Assembly: GCA_905182325.1 (NCBI GenBank)
Contig: CAJJBD010000029.1
Location: 1-64,000, forward strand
Direction of reading: 5' to 3'
Source of the DNA: an uncultured Planktomarina sp.
GTDB taxonomy: Bacteria; Pseudomonadota; Alphaproteobacteria; Rhodobacterales; Rhodobacteraceae
DNA: 64,000 bases
The notes under the pieces are model-generated. The model was not told the origin of the DNA. It saw only the letters and a program-made list of their open reading frames with translations, and did not search any database. Positions 30,811 to 39,941 of the stretch are shown piece by piece. Made by a program: the position numbers and the translations under genes. The stretch's first letter is position 1. The number at the start of each line of letters is the position of its first letter.

Positions 30811-31812
30811 TTAAATAGATTTTAATGCATCCACTAGGCGGCCCGCCCCAATGCGGATTGGATCAACTGCTGGCAGTCCCATTCGTTCTTCGACCCCCGC
30901 TAAATAAGCAACCGCCTCATCAGCTTGCAAGTGCTGGGTGTTTACCGAAATACCCACGACCTTACAGGCTGGATTAGCCACACGCGCCAAAGGCAAAGCC
31001 ATATCGCGCAGTTCCTCAAGCGATGGTTGCTGATATTCTGGTAGCCCACGCATGTGCGACCGTGTGGGTTCATGACCCAAAATCAACGCGTCCGGTTGCC
31101 CTCCATGAACTAAAGCCATTGTCACTCCCGAATAGGACACATGAAATAGGCTGCCCTGACCTTCAATATGGTCCCAGTGATCGGGATCATTCTCTGGCGT
31201 CAAATATTCAACTGATCCAGCCATAAAGTCAGCAACTACAGCGTCTAAAGGCACGCCACCGCCAGTTATTAATATCCCAGTCTGACCAGTCGCCCTAAAC
31301 GTGGACTTCATCCCAAGTTTACGCATCTCAGCATCCATTGCCATTGCTGTATACATTTTACCAACCGAGCAATCAGTGCCAACAGTCAGACAACGCTTTC
31401 CACTACGTTTTTTCCCATTTGCAATTGGGTATTTTACATCTGCAACCCGCACATCATGAAGCACGCAGCCATTAGCTAGAGCTTTATCTACTAGGTCATC
31501 TTCATCTCTTAAAAGGTTGTGAAGCCCTGAGGCTAGATCATACCCCATGCCTAATGCAGCTTTTAAAACCGACTTCCACGCGTCAGAGATTATGCCACCT
31601 CGATTGGCTACTCCTATAACGAGTGTTTTAGCGCCCGCAGCTTTTGCTTCTGCTAGTGTCATATCCTGGATGCCGAGGTCTGCCCCACAGCCGTTCATGC
31701 GAAATTGAGCAATGGCATTCTCTGGGCGCCAATCCTTAATTCCAATCGCCACCTTGGCGGCGAGCTGATCAGGGGCATCACCCAAAAACAGTAGGTAAGG
31801 TGTTTTAATCAT
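30811..31812 (-). CDS. dgcN: DUF1611 protein, probable D-glutamate N-acetyltransferase DgcN
   Basis: MIKTPYLLFLGDAPDQLAAKVAIGIKDWRPE...GKRCLTVGTDCSVGKMYTAMAM...FRATGQTGILITGGGVPLDAVVADFMAGSVEYL; DUF1611/DgcN hallmarks. Confidence 0.87.
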   Translation of the reverse strand: MIKTPYLLFLGDAPDQLAAKVAIGIKDWRPENAIAQFRMNGCGADLGIQDMTLAEAKAAGAKTLVIGVANRGGIISDAWKSVLKAALGMGYDLASGLHNLLRDEDDLVDKALANGCVLHDVRVADVKYPIANGKKRSGKRCLTVGTDCSVGKMYTAMAMDAEMRKLGMKSTFRATGQTGILITGGGVPLDAVVADFMAGSVEYLTPENDPDHWDHIEGQGSLFHVSYSGVTMALVHGGQPDALILGHEPTRSHMRGLPEYQQPSLEELRDMALPLARVANPACKVVGISVNTQHLQADEAVAYLAGVEERMGLPAVDPIRIGAGRLVDALKSI

Positions 31813-31903
31813 GGCACTCTCCATCAAGTTCTTTACACAATTTAATCTAATTAAGGTAAAATCTAACCACAATTACGCACCGCCTACCATCATAAATGAA
31901 TTT

Positions 31904-31935
31904 TTATTTGAATAATTTTCAATATTGTCAAATAA
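31904..31935. promoter_or_regulatory. Inverted repeat in the dgcN/malyl-CoA lyase divergent intergenic region
   Basis: TTATTTGA-N16-TCAAATAA, perfect 8-bp arms. Confidence 0.4.
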
Positions 31936-32101
31936 TCTTCTAATTAAATTAAATTAAATATAATTATAATAGTTTAATACCAAAATGAGTCGTAGAATCA
32001 TCCATATGAAGCTTTCCTAGATACAAATGCACTTGCGGCATAAGAACCAAAATAATATTCTATTAACACACTACCCGTAATTTAATCAGCCGAGGTCCAA
32101 A

Positions 32102-33061
32102 ATGTCCTTTCGCCAACAGCCAGAACCAATATCCCGGCCAAACCGATGCCAATTGTTTGGCCCTGGGTCTCGCACAAGCCTTTTCTCAAAGATGGCGGTA
32201 AGTGCCGCCGACGTCATAAACTTGGACCTTGAGGATAGCGTAGCGCCCTCAGATAAAGATCAAGCTCGAAAAAATGTAATTGCGGCCACCCATGATGTGG
32301 AGTGGGGTAATAAAACGCTTTCCGTGCGTATCAACTCTCTGGATACGCCATATTGGTATCGAGATGTTGTGGATCTCTTGGAACAAGCAAGCAACCGGCT
32401 TGATCAAATCATGATCCCAAAGGTTGGGTGCGCTGCAGACATATATGCAGTGGATGCGTTGGTAACTGCTATTGAGGCAGCAAAGAACAGGCCCAAACCA
32501 ATCTCCCTAGAAGTTATTATTGAAAGTGCTGCAGGCATCTCACACGTCGAAGAAATTGCTTCAAGTTCACAACGGCTAGTAGCAATATCCCTTGGTGCGG
32601 CAGACTTTGCAGCCAGCATGGGCATGCAAACTACGGGAATAGGCGGGACTCAGGAGAATTATTATATGTTAAGCGGAGGGCAGAAATACTGGTCTGACCC
32701 ATGGCACTGGGCACAGGTAGCAATTGTTGCCGCTTGCCGTTCCAATGGTCTTTTGCCAGTTGATGGGCCCTTTGGAGATTTCAGTGATGAAGAGGGCTTT
32801 AGAGCTCAAGCGCGGCGGTCAGCAACCTTAGGAATGGTTGGCAAGTGGGCGATACACCCCAAGCAAATCGGCCTTTCTAATGAAATTTTTACCCCATCAA
32901 AGGAGGCGGTCGACGAGGCTCGTGAGATTTTAGCCGCTATGGAGCAGGCCAAGACGAATGGTGAGGGCGCCACAGTTTTCAAGGGGCGTCTTGTTGATAT
33001 AGCCTCAATTAAGCAAGCTGAGGTAATTGTTCAACAATTTGAAATGATCAATAGCGCGTAA
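32102..33061 (+). CDS. mcl1: L-malyl-CoA/beta-methylmalyl-CoA lyase (HpcH/HpaI family)
   Basis: RPNRCQLFGPGSRTSLFSKMAVSAADVINLDLEDSVAPSDKDQAR...LPVDGPFGDFSDEEGFRAQARRSATLGMVGKWAIHPKQI. Confidence 0.92.
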   Translation: MSFRQQPEPISRPNRCQLFGPGSRTSLFSKMAVSAADVINLDLEDSVAPSDKDQARKNVIAATHDVEWGNKTLSVRINSLDTPYWYRDVVDLLEQASNRLDQIMIPKVGCAADIYAVDALVTAIEAAKNRPKPISLEVIIESAAGISHVEEIASSSQRLVAISLGAADFAASMGMQTTGIGGTQENYYMLSGGQKYWSDPWHWAQVAIVAACRSNGLLPVDGPFGDFSDEEGFRAQARRSATLGMVGKWAIHPKQIGLSNEIFTPSKEAVDEAREILAAMEQAKTNGEGATVFKGRLVDIASIKQAEVIVQQFEMINSA

Positions 33062-33154
33062 AAAGTTATTTAAAGTTAAAGTTTATTTGAGTTATGTTGT
33101 ATTTTAAGCGTGCTAAGCGCATACAGTTTAAGAAGAGATTTCTTGAGGCCAATC

Positions 33155-34117
33155 ATGACCAACTATCTTGAGTTTGAGAGAACCCTGGCGGAAATTGAGG
33201 GAAAAGCTGAAGAGCTGCGTGCGATGGCACGTGACAATGAAGAAATGGATGTCAAAGCGGAAGCCAACGCGCTCGATAAAAAAGCTAGTGAAATTTTGGA
33301 TGAGCTTTATGCAAAGTTAACACCATGGCGGAAATGTCAGGTAGCTCGTCACCCTGACCGGCCCCATTGTAAAGATTATATAAAAGCTCTTTTTCAAGAA
33401 TATACGCCCCTGGCAGGCGACCGTAATTTTGCTGATGACCACGCTGTAATGGGCGGTCTTGCCCGGCTTGGTGATGTTCCAGTTATGGTTATTGGCCATG
33501 AAAAGGGAAACGATACAAAATCTCGAATTGCGCGTAATTTTGGGATGGCTAGGCCGGAAGGTTATCGCAAGGCTATTCGCTTAATGGATCTGGCTGACCG
33601 CTTTGGTCTTCCAGTGATATCGCTAATAGACACACCTGGTGCCTATCCTGGAAAAGGAGCTGAAGAACGCGGGCAGTCTGAAGCCATTGCACGGTCTACT
33701 GAAAAATGTTTGCAACTCAAAGTACCACTGATTTCAGTGATTATAGGCGAGGGCGGTTCTGGTGGCGCAGTAGCATTTGCAACAGCAAATAAACTAGTCA
33801 TGCTGGAACACTCAATCTATGCAGTTATCAGTCCTGAGGGTTGCGCTTCAATATTGTGGAAAGATGCTGAAAAAATGCGCGAAGCTGCTGAAGCTCTTCG
33901 ATTGACCGCTCAGGATTTAAAAAACTTGGGGATTTGTGATAAAATAATTTCAGAACCTAAAGGCGGCGCGCACAGAGATCCGATAGCCACTATGCAATCA
34001 GTAGGTAAGGCTTTAGTCAAAATATTAGATGACCTTGCCAAAAAAAGCCCTAGTGGCCTGATGCATGATCGTCGTCAAAAATTTTTAGATGTTGGAACAA
34101 AAGGGTTAGCTGCTTAA
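33155..34117 (+). CDS. accA: Acetyl-CoA carboxylase carboxyltransferase subunit alpha
   Basis: [62 protein letters not shown]; start internal to ORF-track ORF. Confidence 0.96.
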   Translation: MTNYLEFERTLAEIEGKAEELRAMARDNEEMDVKAEANALDKKASEILDELYAKLTPWRKCQVARHPDRPHCKDYIKALFQEYTPLAGDRNFADDHAVMGGLARLGDVPVMVIGHEKGNDTKSRIARNFGMARPEGYRKAIRLMDLADRFGLPVISLIDTPGAYPGKGAEERGQSEAIARSTEKCLQLKVPLISVIIGEGGSGGAVAFATANKLVMLEHSIYAVISPEGCASILWKDAEKMREAAEALRLTAQDLKNLGICDKIISEPKGGAHRDPIATMQSVGKALVKILDDLAKKSPSGLMHDRRQKFLDVGTKGLAA

Positions 34118-34183
34118 AGCCATTTACCACATTTTTTTTTCGCACAAAATTTTCATTATTTATCAGAATCTTGGCTATACGTA

Positions 34184-34743
34184 TCAGACATTTTGGTCGT
34201 TATTTGAAGTCTGTGCGCGCAAAATATCACCCATGGTTGGAAGTTCCCTTGGAGAAGGATCCCAAAGTCCTGATCGAAGAATGGATCGGGCGCATTGCCC
34301 ATAAATCTCAGAAATTGTTATGACGACAACACTCCGAGGATTTTGACCTTTCTGTTCAAATCTTTTAAGTAATTTGGCTGCTGTAGTAACAATGGTACTC
34401 CCATTCACTCTAATTACACTCTCTTGTCCAAAAACCATAAATAAAAAAGAAACAATACCATCTTCATCAATATTCCGCAATGAATCTATGCGGTTATTAC
34501 CACGCCAATCAGGCATTACTAGCGTAGTGTCATCCAATTCTACAACCACTGGTCCATTGTCACCTCGGGGACTTGCATCATTCCCACTAGCTCCGACTGT
34601 ACTTAGAATGCAAAGCCTTGCAGCTTTGATCCAAGCTCTGTACTAGGCTGTCATCTTTGTAGCTACTTTGACCAAACTAGCTTGGCTTGGCTTGGCTCGC
34701 CGTAGAGCGCTTCAAGAGTTTCAATGTCTATGCCAGAAATCAT
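34184..34743 (-). pseudogene. Disrupted pyridoxamine 5'-phosphate oxidase-family FMN protein (MSMEG_1061-like)
   Basis: ATG at 34743 (ATGA overlap with plsC stop) gives MISGIDIETLEALYGEPSQAK...stop; removing one CCAAG unit restores ...EPSQASLVKVATKMTA*YRAWIKAARLCILSTVGASGNDASPRGDNGPVVVELDDTTLVMPDWRGNNRIDSLRNI..., still with one in-frame TAG. Confidence 0.88.
34681..34695. repeat. Pentanucleotide tandem repeat (CTTGG)x3 on + strand / (CCAAG)x3 on - strand
   Basis: cttggcttggcttgg read directly; lies inside the disrupted PPOX gene at the frameshift point. Confidence 0.95.
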
Positions 34744-35468
34744 TCTTCAAATCCCACTTCTGCCATTAACTCTTTTGATCGCTTTTCTACAGCAGCTTCC
34801 ATAATAGACATAAATTCTTCAACCGGTTTATTTTTAGAAATTGGGTCCATAAACTCAACAATAGCAGTACCTTTTTTTCTCAAAATGCTACGCTTTGGCC
34901 AAAATATACCAATATTTATAGCAACGGGGACGCAATCTTGCCCTAACTGTTTATAAAGAGCTCCTGTACCCCTTTTATATGGTTTTTTTTGTCCGGGAGC
35001 TACACGCGTACCTTGTGGGTAAATTACTAGCTGTCCAGGATCTGCCTTCCCTGCAGCTCCATCCAAAACCATCTTATTTATAGCAGCCGCTCGTTTGCCT
35101 CGGTCAACTGGGATACAACCCAACCGATAAGCATACTGTCCCAAAATTGGTGTAAATAAAAGTTGACGTTTCATGATAAACTTTGGACGAGGCAAACAAC
35201 TAAAGATTACAATTACATCAAAAAAAGATTGATGTTTGGCTGCAACCAATACCTCACCATGTGGAACCTTGCCCCGGACTTCAACTTTCAATCCAATCAT
35301 CCAGCCAGCGGTCCAAATGACCCACCAACAGTAGCATTTTGCCGCCAGCAACGCTCCTTTGGGGCTCACGATCATTGGAACTAAAAAAATTACAGCAACC
35401 ACAAACATAGAAACGTACATTTGAAAATTAAAGAGCAGAGACCTTATCCACTGCAATGCATTTCTCAT
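34740..35468 (-). CDS. plsC: 1-acyl-sn-glycerol-3-phosphate acyltransferase
   Basis: AAKHQSFFDVIVIFSCLP (HxxxxD), FIMKRQLLFTPILGQYAYRLGCIPVDRG, VIYPQGTRVAPGQ. Confidence 0.94.
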   Translation of the reverse strand: MRNALQWIRSLLFNFQMYVSMFVVAVIFLVPMIVSPKGALLAAKCYCWWVIWTAGWMIGLKVEVRGKVPHGEVLVAAKHQSFFDVIVIFSCLPRPKFIMKRQLLFTPILGQYAYRLGCIPVDRGKRAAAINKMVLDGAAGKADPGQLVIYPQGTRVAPGQKKPYKRGTGALYKQLGQDCVPVAINIGIFWPKRSILRKKGTAIVEFMDPISKNKPVEEFMSIMEAAVEKRSKELMAEVGFEE

Positions 35469-35542
35469 TATGGCTCCATTAACTTTGTTTTACCAAGCTC
35501 TTACTAAACAATGGGTATCATTTTTTTCTCTGCCCTAAAGGT

Positions 35543-38059
35543 TTAATCTTGGAATTTATCAAGTAGCCGTTTTAAATATTGGCGTTCTTCGGATGGGCGC
35601 TCTAACCCACCTGATCGTTTACGTATTTCATCCATCAGTGCTTGCGACCTAAGTCGCTGTTCTTCTTCGGGGAGCATCTGCTCACCCGCTCCCAATTGAC
35701 CACTTGCGCCTAAATCACGACCCAACGGATCTAAATTAAAATTATTTTGTGATCCTTCACCTGTTCTTTGATCGTTTGGCGTCACGCCCTGTCCTTGCAT
35801 TGGTTCCGTAGTCTGTGCATCTCTTAGTTTTTGCATTCCGTCGCGCAAAGCATCAATGACTTTTGATTGATTATTTATGGCATTGGGTAGATTTCCACGT
35901 TCTAGATTTTGAACGGCCTGATCCATTATACGGCGAGCTTTATCGAGGGCGCGGCGGGCAGGCAAATCAGTCACTGCGCCATTTCCTAGTAGATTGCCAC
36001 GTTGTCGTTCCAGCTCTTTTTGTAAATTTCTTTGCTGTTCTGCTAAAGATTGATTATTTTTTTTCTCCAACTCACTCAAGTTATCATTGTCGCTGAAAGG
36101 CTTATCATTTCTTTGATCATCTTGACTGGATTTATTCCGTTTTCTGTCTTGGAAATCTCTAAATGTTTGGTCAGACAACTGTTGTTGTTGTCGCAAAGTT
36201 TCAGTTAAATCCTTCATGGATTGCTGACTGCCGTTTCTATTCTCTTCGCCATTTTGTCCTGGTTGCGATGGCACTGATTGTAAATTTTGCATTAACCGAT
36301 TTATCTCTTCAAGCAACTCTTGAGCCTCGGCCATTCGTCCATCTTCCATAAACTCGCGCAACTTGTCCATCATCTTTTGTAGTTCGCCCTGAGTTACGGC
36401 TTTTCCCGTCTGCCGACTACCATCGCTTACCTCACCCCGAGCCAGATTACGTTCAGAAAACTCTGATATATAGTCATTCTGGGCATCCCTTAACTCATCT
36501 ATGAGTCGAGAAATCTCGTCTGAATTTGCTCCATTTTTAATCGCTTCTTCCAACTTCTCTTGGGCCCTTGCCAATTTTTTTATGGCTTGGTCTAGGTCAC
36601 CATCCTCCACCTCAATAGATAACTCCCAGAGTAGCTCTGCAATGGTTTCAATATTTTTATCAGTTACATGGTTGATATCAGTCGCCTCTAACTGTGTTAT
36701 TATTTTCTTCAAGCTGGCAGCATCTTCTAAATCACGAAAAATCTCTACTGGTTTAGTTGAAATGGCGCGCAGTATTTGAGTGACACGCCTGATATTTTTT
36801 TTAGACCACAAAATATCACGTCGTTGTTCAATTAACGCATTTGCAAGAGGATCAAAGAACTGTCGGGCAGGTAAAATAATCTCATGTAATGCGGACTTGC
36901 CTGTTTGACGGCGAATGTCAGACACTTGAAAAACCATGAAAACTGGGAGGTGTGCCCAAACATGTTTTGATAAGTTTTCCACTAAACTTTCAGAAAAGTT
37001 TGAACGATCCCCCGAGATTGTGAGCGGTAAAGGCAGCTCAATGTCCAGTTGAATGTCAGGTTCAGTTTCCAACCCATGACGCCGATCCACTTTAGCCAAA
37101 TTAAGGCTCACTGTGGCCATGCCAGCCGTTACTCCAAAATCATCACTTGCGTTGAAGCTCTGAGTAAACTGACCCAAGCCATCAACATTGACATCATTCA
37201 GGATATCAACCTTTGGCTGCTGATCTTTAATGACATCAAATGTCCAAGTTATATCAACCGGTCCCCGAAGATTTACTTGCCCAGACTGTCCAATTGTAAG
37301 CCGTTGGTCTTCATCCAAAGCTTGATTTAGCTTCTCAGCCCCTGACGAAATAGTTTCATTAACAATAAAAGTACCAGGTTCACCATAAAACCTAAAAATG
37401 AGAATACTATCCTGTGGAACACTTAATGATTTACCAATAACATCATTAAGATAGACCATTGGCCGCCCAGTATAAGACGGTGGCTGTAGCCAGCCCTCCC
37501 AAATAAGACCGGGAATAGTAGTTGTTATTTGGCTTTGTTCCGAATTCCTTAGTGTATAAAAATTTCCAAAAATGATTCCTAATAGTAAAATTAAAAATGA
37601 TATGTGACGTAACGCAAATGGATCTTGGGAGGCTAATTTAAAATCAAGGCTTGGGCTCTTCGCTTCTTTGGCTTTTGCGAGCATATTCGAAAGGTGTTCA
37701 TTCCAAAGTTCCTTCGATCCAACATCATCCTTGCCCGTAGCTTGTAAATCTTGAAGTGTTGCGAGCGGACGGCTTGGCAAACTTTGGTCTAAACGCGCAA
37801 AGGCTTGGGCCAATGTCGGATATGAAAACCAAATCCGAACATACCAGAGGCTCCCAAGTAGAGCCACAAATCCACAGCAAGTTGCTACAACAATAAATTC
37901 AGTTGGCCATAAGTCTATATGCCCAAGAAAGGAAATTCCTAAGCTCAGAAATACTATTGAAAGCAGCGGCCAAAATGCCTGCATGATCCGTTCAGACCAA
38001 AGCCCTATATATGTCAGCCAAACTACAAGCTTTATATTAGGAGTTATCTGATCGGTCAT
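35543..38059 (-). CDS. TIGR02302/DUF4175 family membrane protein
   Basis: Two N-terminal TM segments, long Gln/Asn/Glu-rich coiled C-terminal half (MMDKLREFMEDGRMAEAQELLEEINRLMQNLQ...), C-term RRSGGLERPSEERQYLKRLLDKF. Confidence 0.88.
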   Translation of the reverse strand: MTDQITPNIKLVVWLTYIGLWSERIMQAFWPLLSIVFLSLGISFLGHIDLWPTEFIVVATCCGFVALLGSLWYVRIWFSYPTLAQAFARLDQSLPSRPLATLQDLQATGKDDVGSKELWNEHLSNMLAKAKEAKSPSLDFKLASQDPFALRHISFLILLLGIIFGNFYTLRNSEQSQITTTIPGLIWEGWLQPPSYTGRPMVYLNDVIGKSLSVPQDSILIFRFYGEPGTFIVNETISSGAEKLNQALDEDQRLTIGQSGQVNLRGPVDITWTFDVIKDQQPKVDILNDVNVDGLGQFTQSFNASDDFGVTAGMATVSLNLAKVDRRHGLETEPDIQLDIELPLPLTISGDRSNFSESLVENLSKHVWAHLPVFMVFQVSDIRRQTGKSALHEIILPARQFFDPLANALIEQRRDILWSKKNIRRVTQILRAISTKPVEIFRDLEDAASLKKIITQLEATDINHVTDKNIETIAELLWELSIEVEDGDLDQAIKKLARAQEKLEEAIKNGANSDEISRLIDELRDAQNDYISEFSERNLARGEVSDGSRQTGKAVTQGELQKMMDKLREFMEDGRMAEAQELLEEINRLMQNLQSVPSQPGQNGEENRNGSQQSMKDLTETLRQQQQLSDQTFRDFQDRKRNKSSQDDQRNDKPFSDNDNLSELEKKNNQSLAEQQRNLQKELERQRGNLLGNGAVTDLPARRALDKARRIMDQAVQNLERGNLPNAINNQSKVIDALRDGMQKLRDAQTTEPMQGQGVTPNDQRTGEGSQNNFNLDPLGRDLGASGQLGAGEQMLPEEEQRLRSQALMDEIRKRSGGLERPSEERQYLKRLLDKFQD

Positions 38060-38083
38060 TCAAGTCTTTTGGGGGTTGGTGAG

Positions 38084-39349
38084 TTAATACCATTTTGGAA
38101 GGACGTCTCGGTTAATCATATCGTCTAAGCTTGGCCTTTCACGAATAACCGCAAATTGGCTACCACTTACCATGACTTCAGGAATGAGTGGACGCGAATT
38201 ATATTCACTTGCCATAACTGCTCCATATGCTCCCGCACTATGAAAAGCCACGAGGTCGCCCGCTAGCATACTCGGTAACGATCGGCCCTTTGCAAATGTA
38301 TCTCCACTTTCACAAACAGGCCCAACAACATCATAGTTTTCGTATTCTGCGTCACATATTGGCTGCTGTACGGGTGTAATTTCATGGTGAGCACCATACA
38401 GTGCAGGTCGTATCAAATCATTCATAGCTCCGTCTATAATAAGAAATTTACGATCCTCTCCTGACTTAACATAAATGATTTCACTGACCAAAATACCAGC
38501 GTTTCCAACTATGAAACGGCCAGGTTCAATTTCAATTTGACAACCCAGATGACCAACCTTCTCACGAACTAATGCAGCATAATCTTCAGGTGTTGGTGGG
38601 TTGTCGTTTATACTTTTATAAGCAATTCCAAGCCCACCACCCAAGTCAAGGCGACTTATTTCATGTCCGTCCGCACGCAAAATCTCAGTCAACTCGGCAA
38701 CCATTTCATAGGCCAGCCCATAAGGCTCCAGCTCAGTCAGCTGGGATCCTATATGCACGTCTATCCCAACAACTTTTAATCCCGGCAATTTAGCAGCCAT
38801 TGCAAAGACCTCACGCGCTCTTAAAATTGGTATTCCAAATTTGTCCTCTTTTTTACCAGTAGAAATCTTGGAGTGCGTCTTTGCATCTACATTCGGATTA
38901 ATTCGAATTGTGATTGGCGCAACCTGTCCTATCTCAGTAGCGACTTCGGATAGTGCCTGCATTTCAGGTTCACTTTCGACATTAAATTGCCGAATTCCGC
39001 CACCTAGTGCAATTACCATTTCAGCCCGGGTCTTTCCCACACCAGAGAAAACAATTAGTTCACCAGGCACTCCAGCACTACGGGCTCTGGCGTATTCCCC
39101 ACCAGAGACTACGTCCATGCCGGCACCTGCATCAGCTAGAAGTTTCAATATTGCTTGGTTAGAGGCAGCCTTCATTGCATAGAAAACTTGATGGTCCATG
39201 CTCTCTAATGCGGAATCAAAAAGTTGAAAATGGTGAAGCAATGCAGCGGACGAATAAAGGTAAAACGGTGTACCAACCTCAGCTGCAATTTTTGAAATTG
39301 GAACATCTTCAGCACACATGGTGCCATCGCGATAAGTAAAGTAATCCAT
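38084..39349 (-). CDS. lysA: Diaminopimelate decarboxylase
   Basis: VFYAMKAASNQAILKLLADAGAGMDVVSGGEYARA; GPVCESGDTFAKGR; GAYGAVMASEYNSRPLIPEV. Confidence 0.97.
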   Translation of the reverse strand: MDYFTYRDGTMCAEDVPISKIAAEVGTPFYLYSSAALLHHFQLFDSALESMDHQVFYAMKAASNQAILKLLADAGAGMDVVSGGEYARARSAGVPGELIVFSGVGKTRAEMVIALGGGIRQFNVESEPEMQALSEVATEIGQVAPITIRINPNVDAKTHSKISTGKKEDKFGIPILRAREVFAMAAKLPGLKVVGIDVHIGSQLTELEPYGLAYEMVAELTEILRADGHEISRLDLGGGLGIAYKSINDNPPTPEDYAALVREKVGHLGCQIEIEPGRFIVGNAGILVSEIIYVKSGEDRKFLIIDGAMNDLIRPALYGAHHEITPVQQPICDAEYENYDVVGPVCESGDTFAKGRSLPSMLAGDLVAFHSAGAYGAVMASEYNSRPLIPEVMVSGSQFAVIRERPSLDDMINRDVLPKWY

Positions 39350-39506
39350 TGCCCGTACCTTTGAGTATACTAAAATTTATATCATGCTAAGAAAATCACA
39401 CAACGCCTTTACCTTGAAATTTTCCATACAGTGACAAAGAGCATCAGTTTATTCATTTGATCGTAAAAATACTTAGAAACGTTCAACTCATCCAAAATAT
39501 AAAAAT

Positions 39507-39818
39507 CTAATTTTTACCTATTTGACTGCGCAAAAATAGGTAGAGCGGTAAACCACAGCTTAGACCTATACCAAAAGTTGCTAAAATAGCTATTGAATGC
39601 CAGTATTGGCGACTTTTATACACCTCAAAGATAATCCAAACGCTCAGCACCGTCGCTGCTATTGTGAGATCCCAAACTAAACCAATGCTGGCAGTATTCA
39701 TAGTCCACGCATCTACCATCACCGCCAAATTCAACCCCTCAGCACGGAACCATTGGATAAAGTACCACATTGGGTGCACGGCGCCCCATAATGCCAGAGC
39801 CAAGTAAATAATTCGCAT
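39507..39818 (-). CDS. DUF2834 family membrane protein
   Basis: ~103 aa, three predicted TM helices, N-term YLALALWGAVHPMWYFIQWF typical of DUF2834. Confidence 0.75.
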   Translation of the reverse strand: MRIIYLALALWGAVHPMWYFIQWFRAEGLNLAVMVDAWTMNTASIGLVWDLTIAATVLSVWIIFEVYKSRQYWHSIAILATFGIGLSCGLPLYLFLRSQIGKN

Positions 39819-39830
39819 CGCTGTAATTCC

Positions 39831-39941
39831 TCAATCGTATTCCACCCCAGAAGTATATTTCTCAACAGAAGGTCTTTCAGGCGGGCCGTCAGCACCACAG
39901 GCGACAAGAACAAAAACCATTAAACAGACGAAGCATTTCAT
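39831..39941 (-). CDS. Small LptM/YifL-like lipoprotein (36 aa), not in ORF track
   Basis: Hand translation [36 protein letters not shown]; lipobox LVAC; ATGA overlap with argH stop; argH-lipoprotein-lysA order. Confidence 0.8.
   Translation of the reverse strand: MKCFVCLMVFVLVACGADGPPERPSVEKYTSGVEYD

Noticed and set aside
36170-36200. Trinucleotide-rich GTT/TTG run in the DUF4175 gene
   Set aside because: Encodes a short poly-Gln segment in a Gln-rich coiled region; not an independent repeat element.
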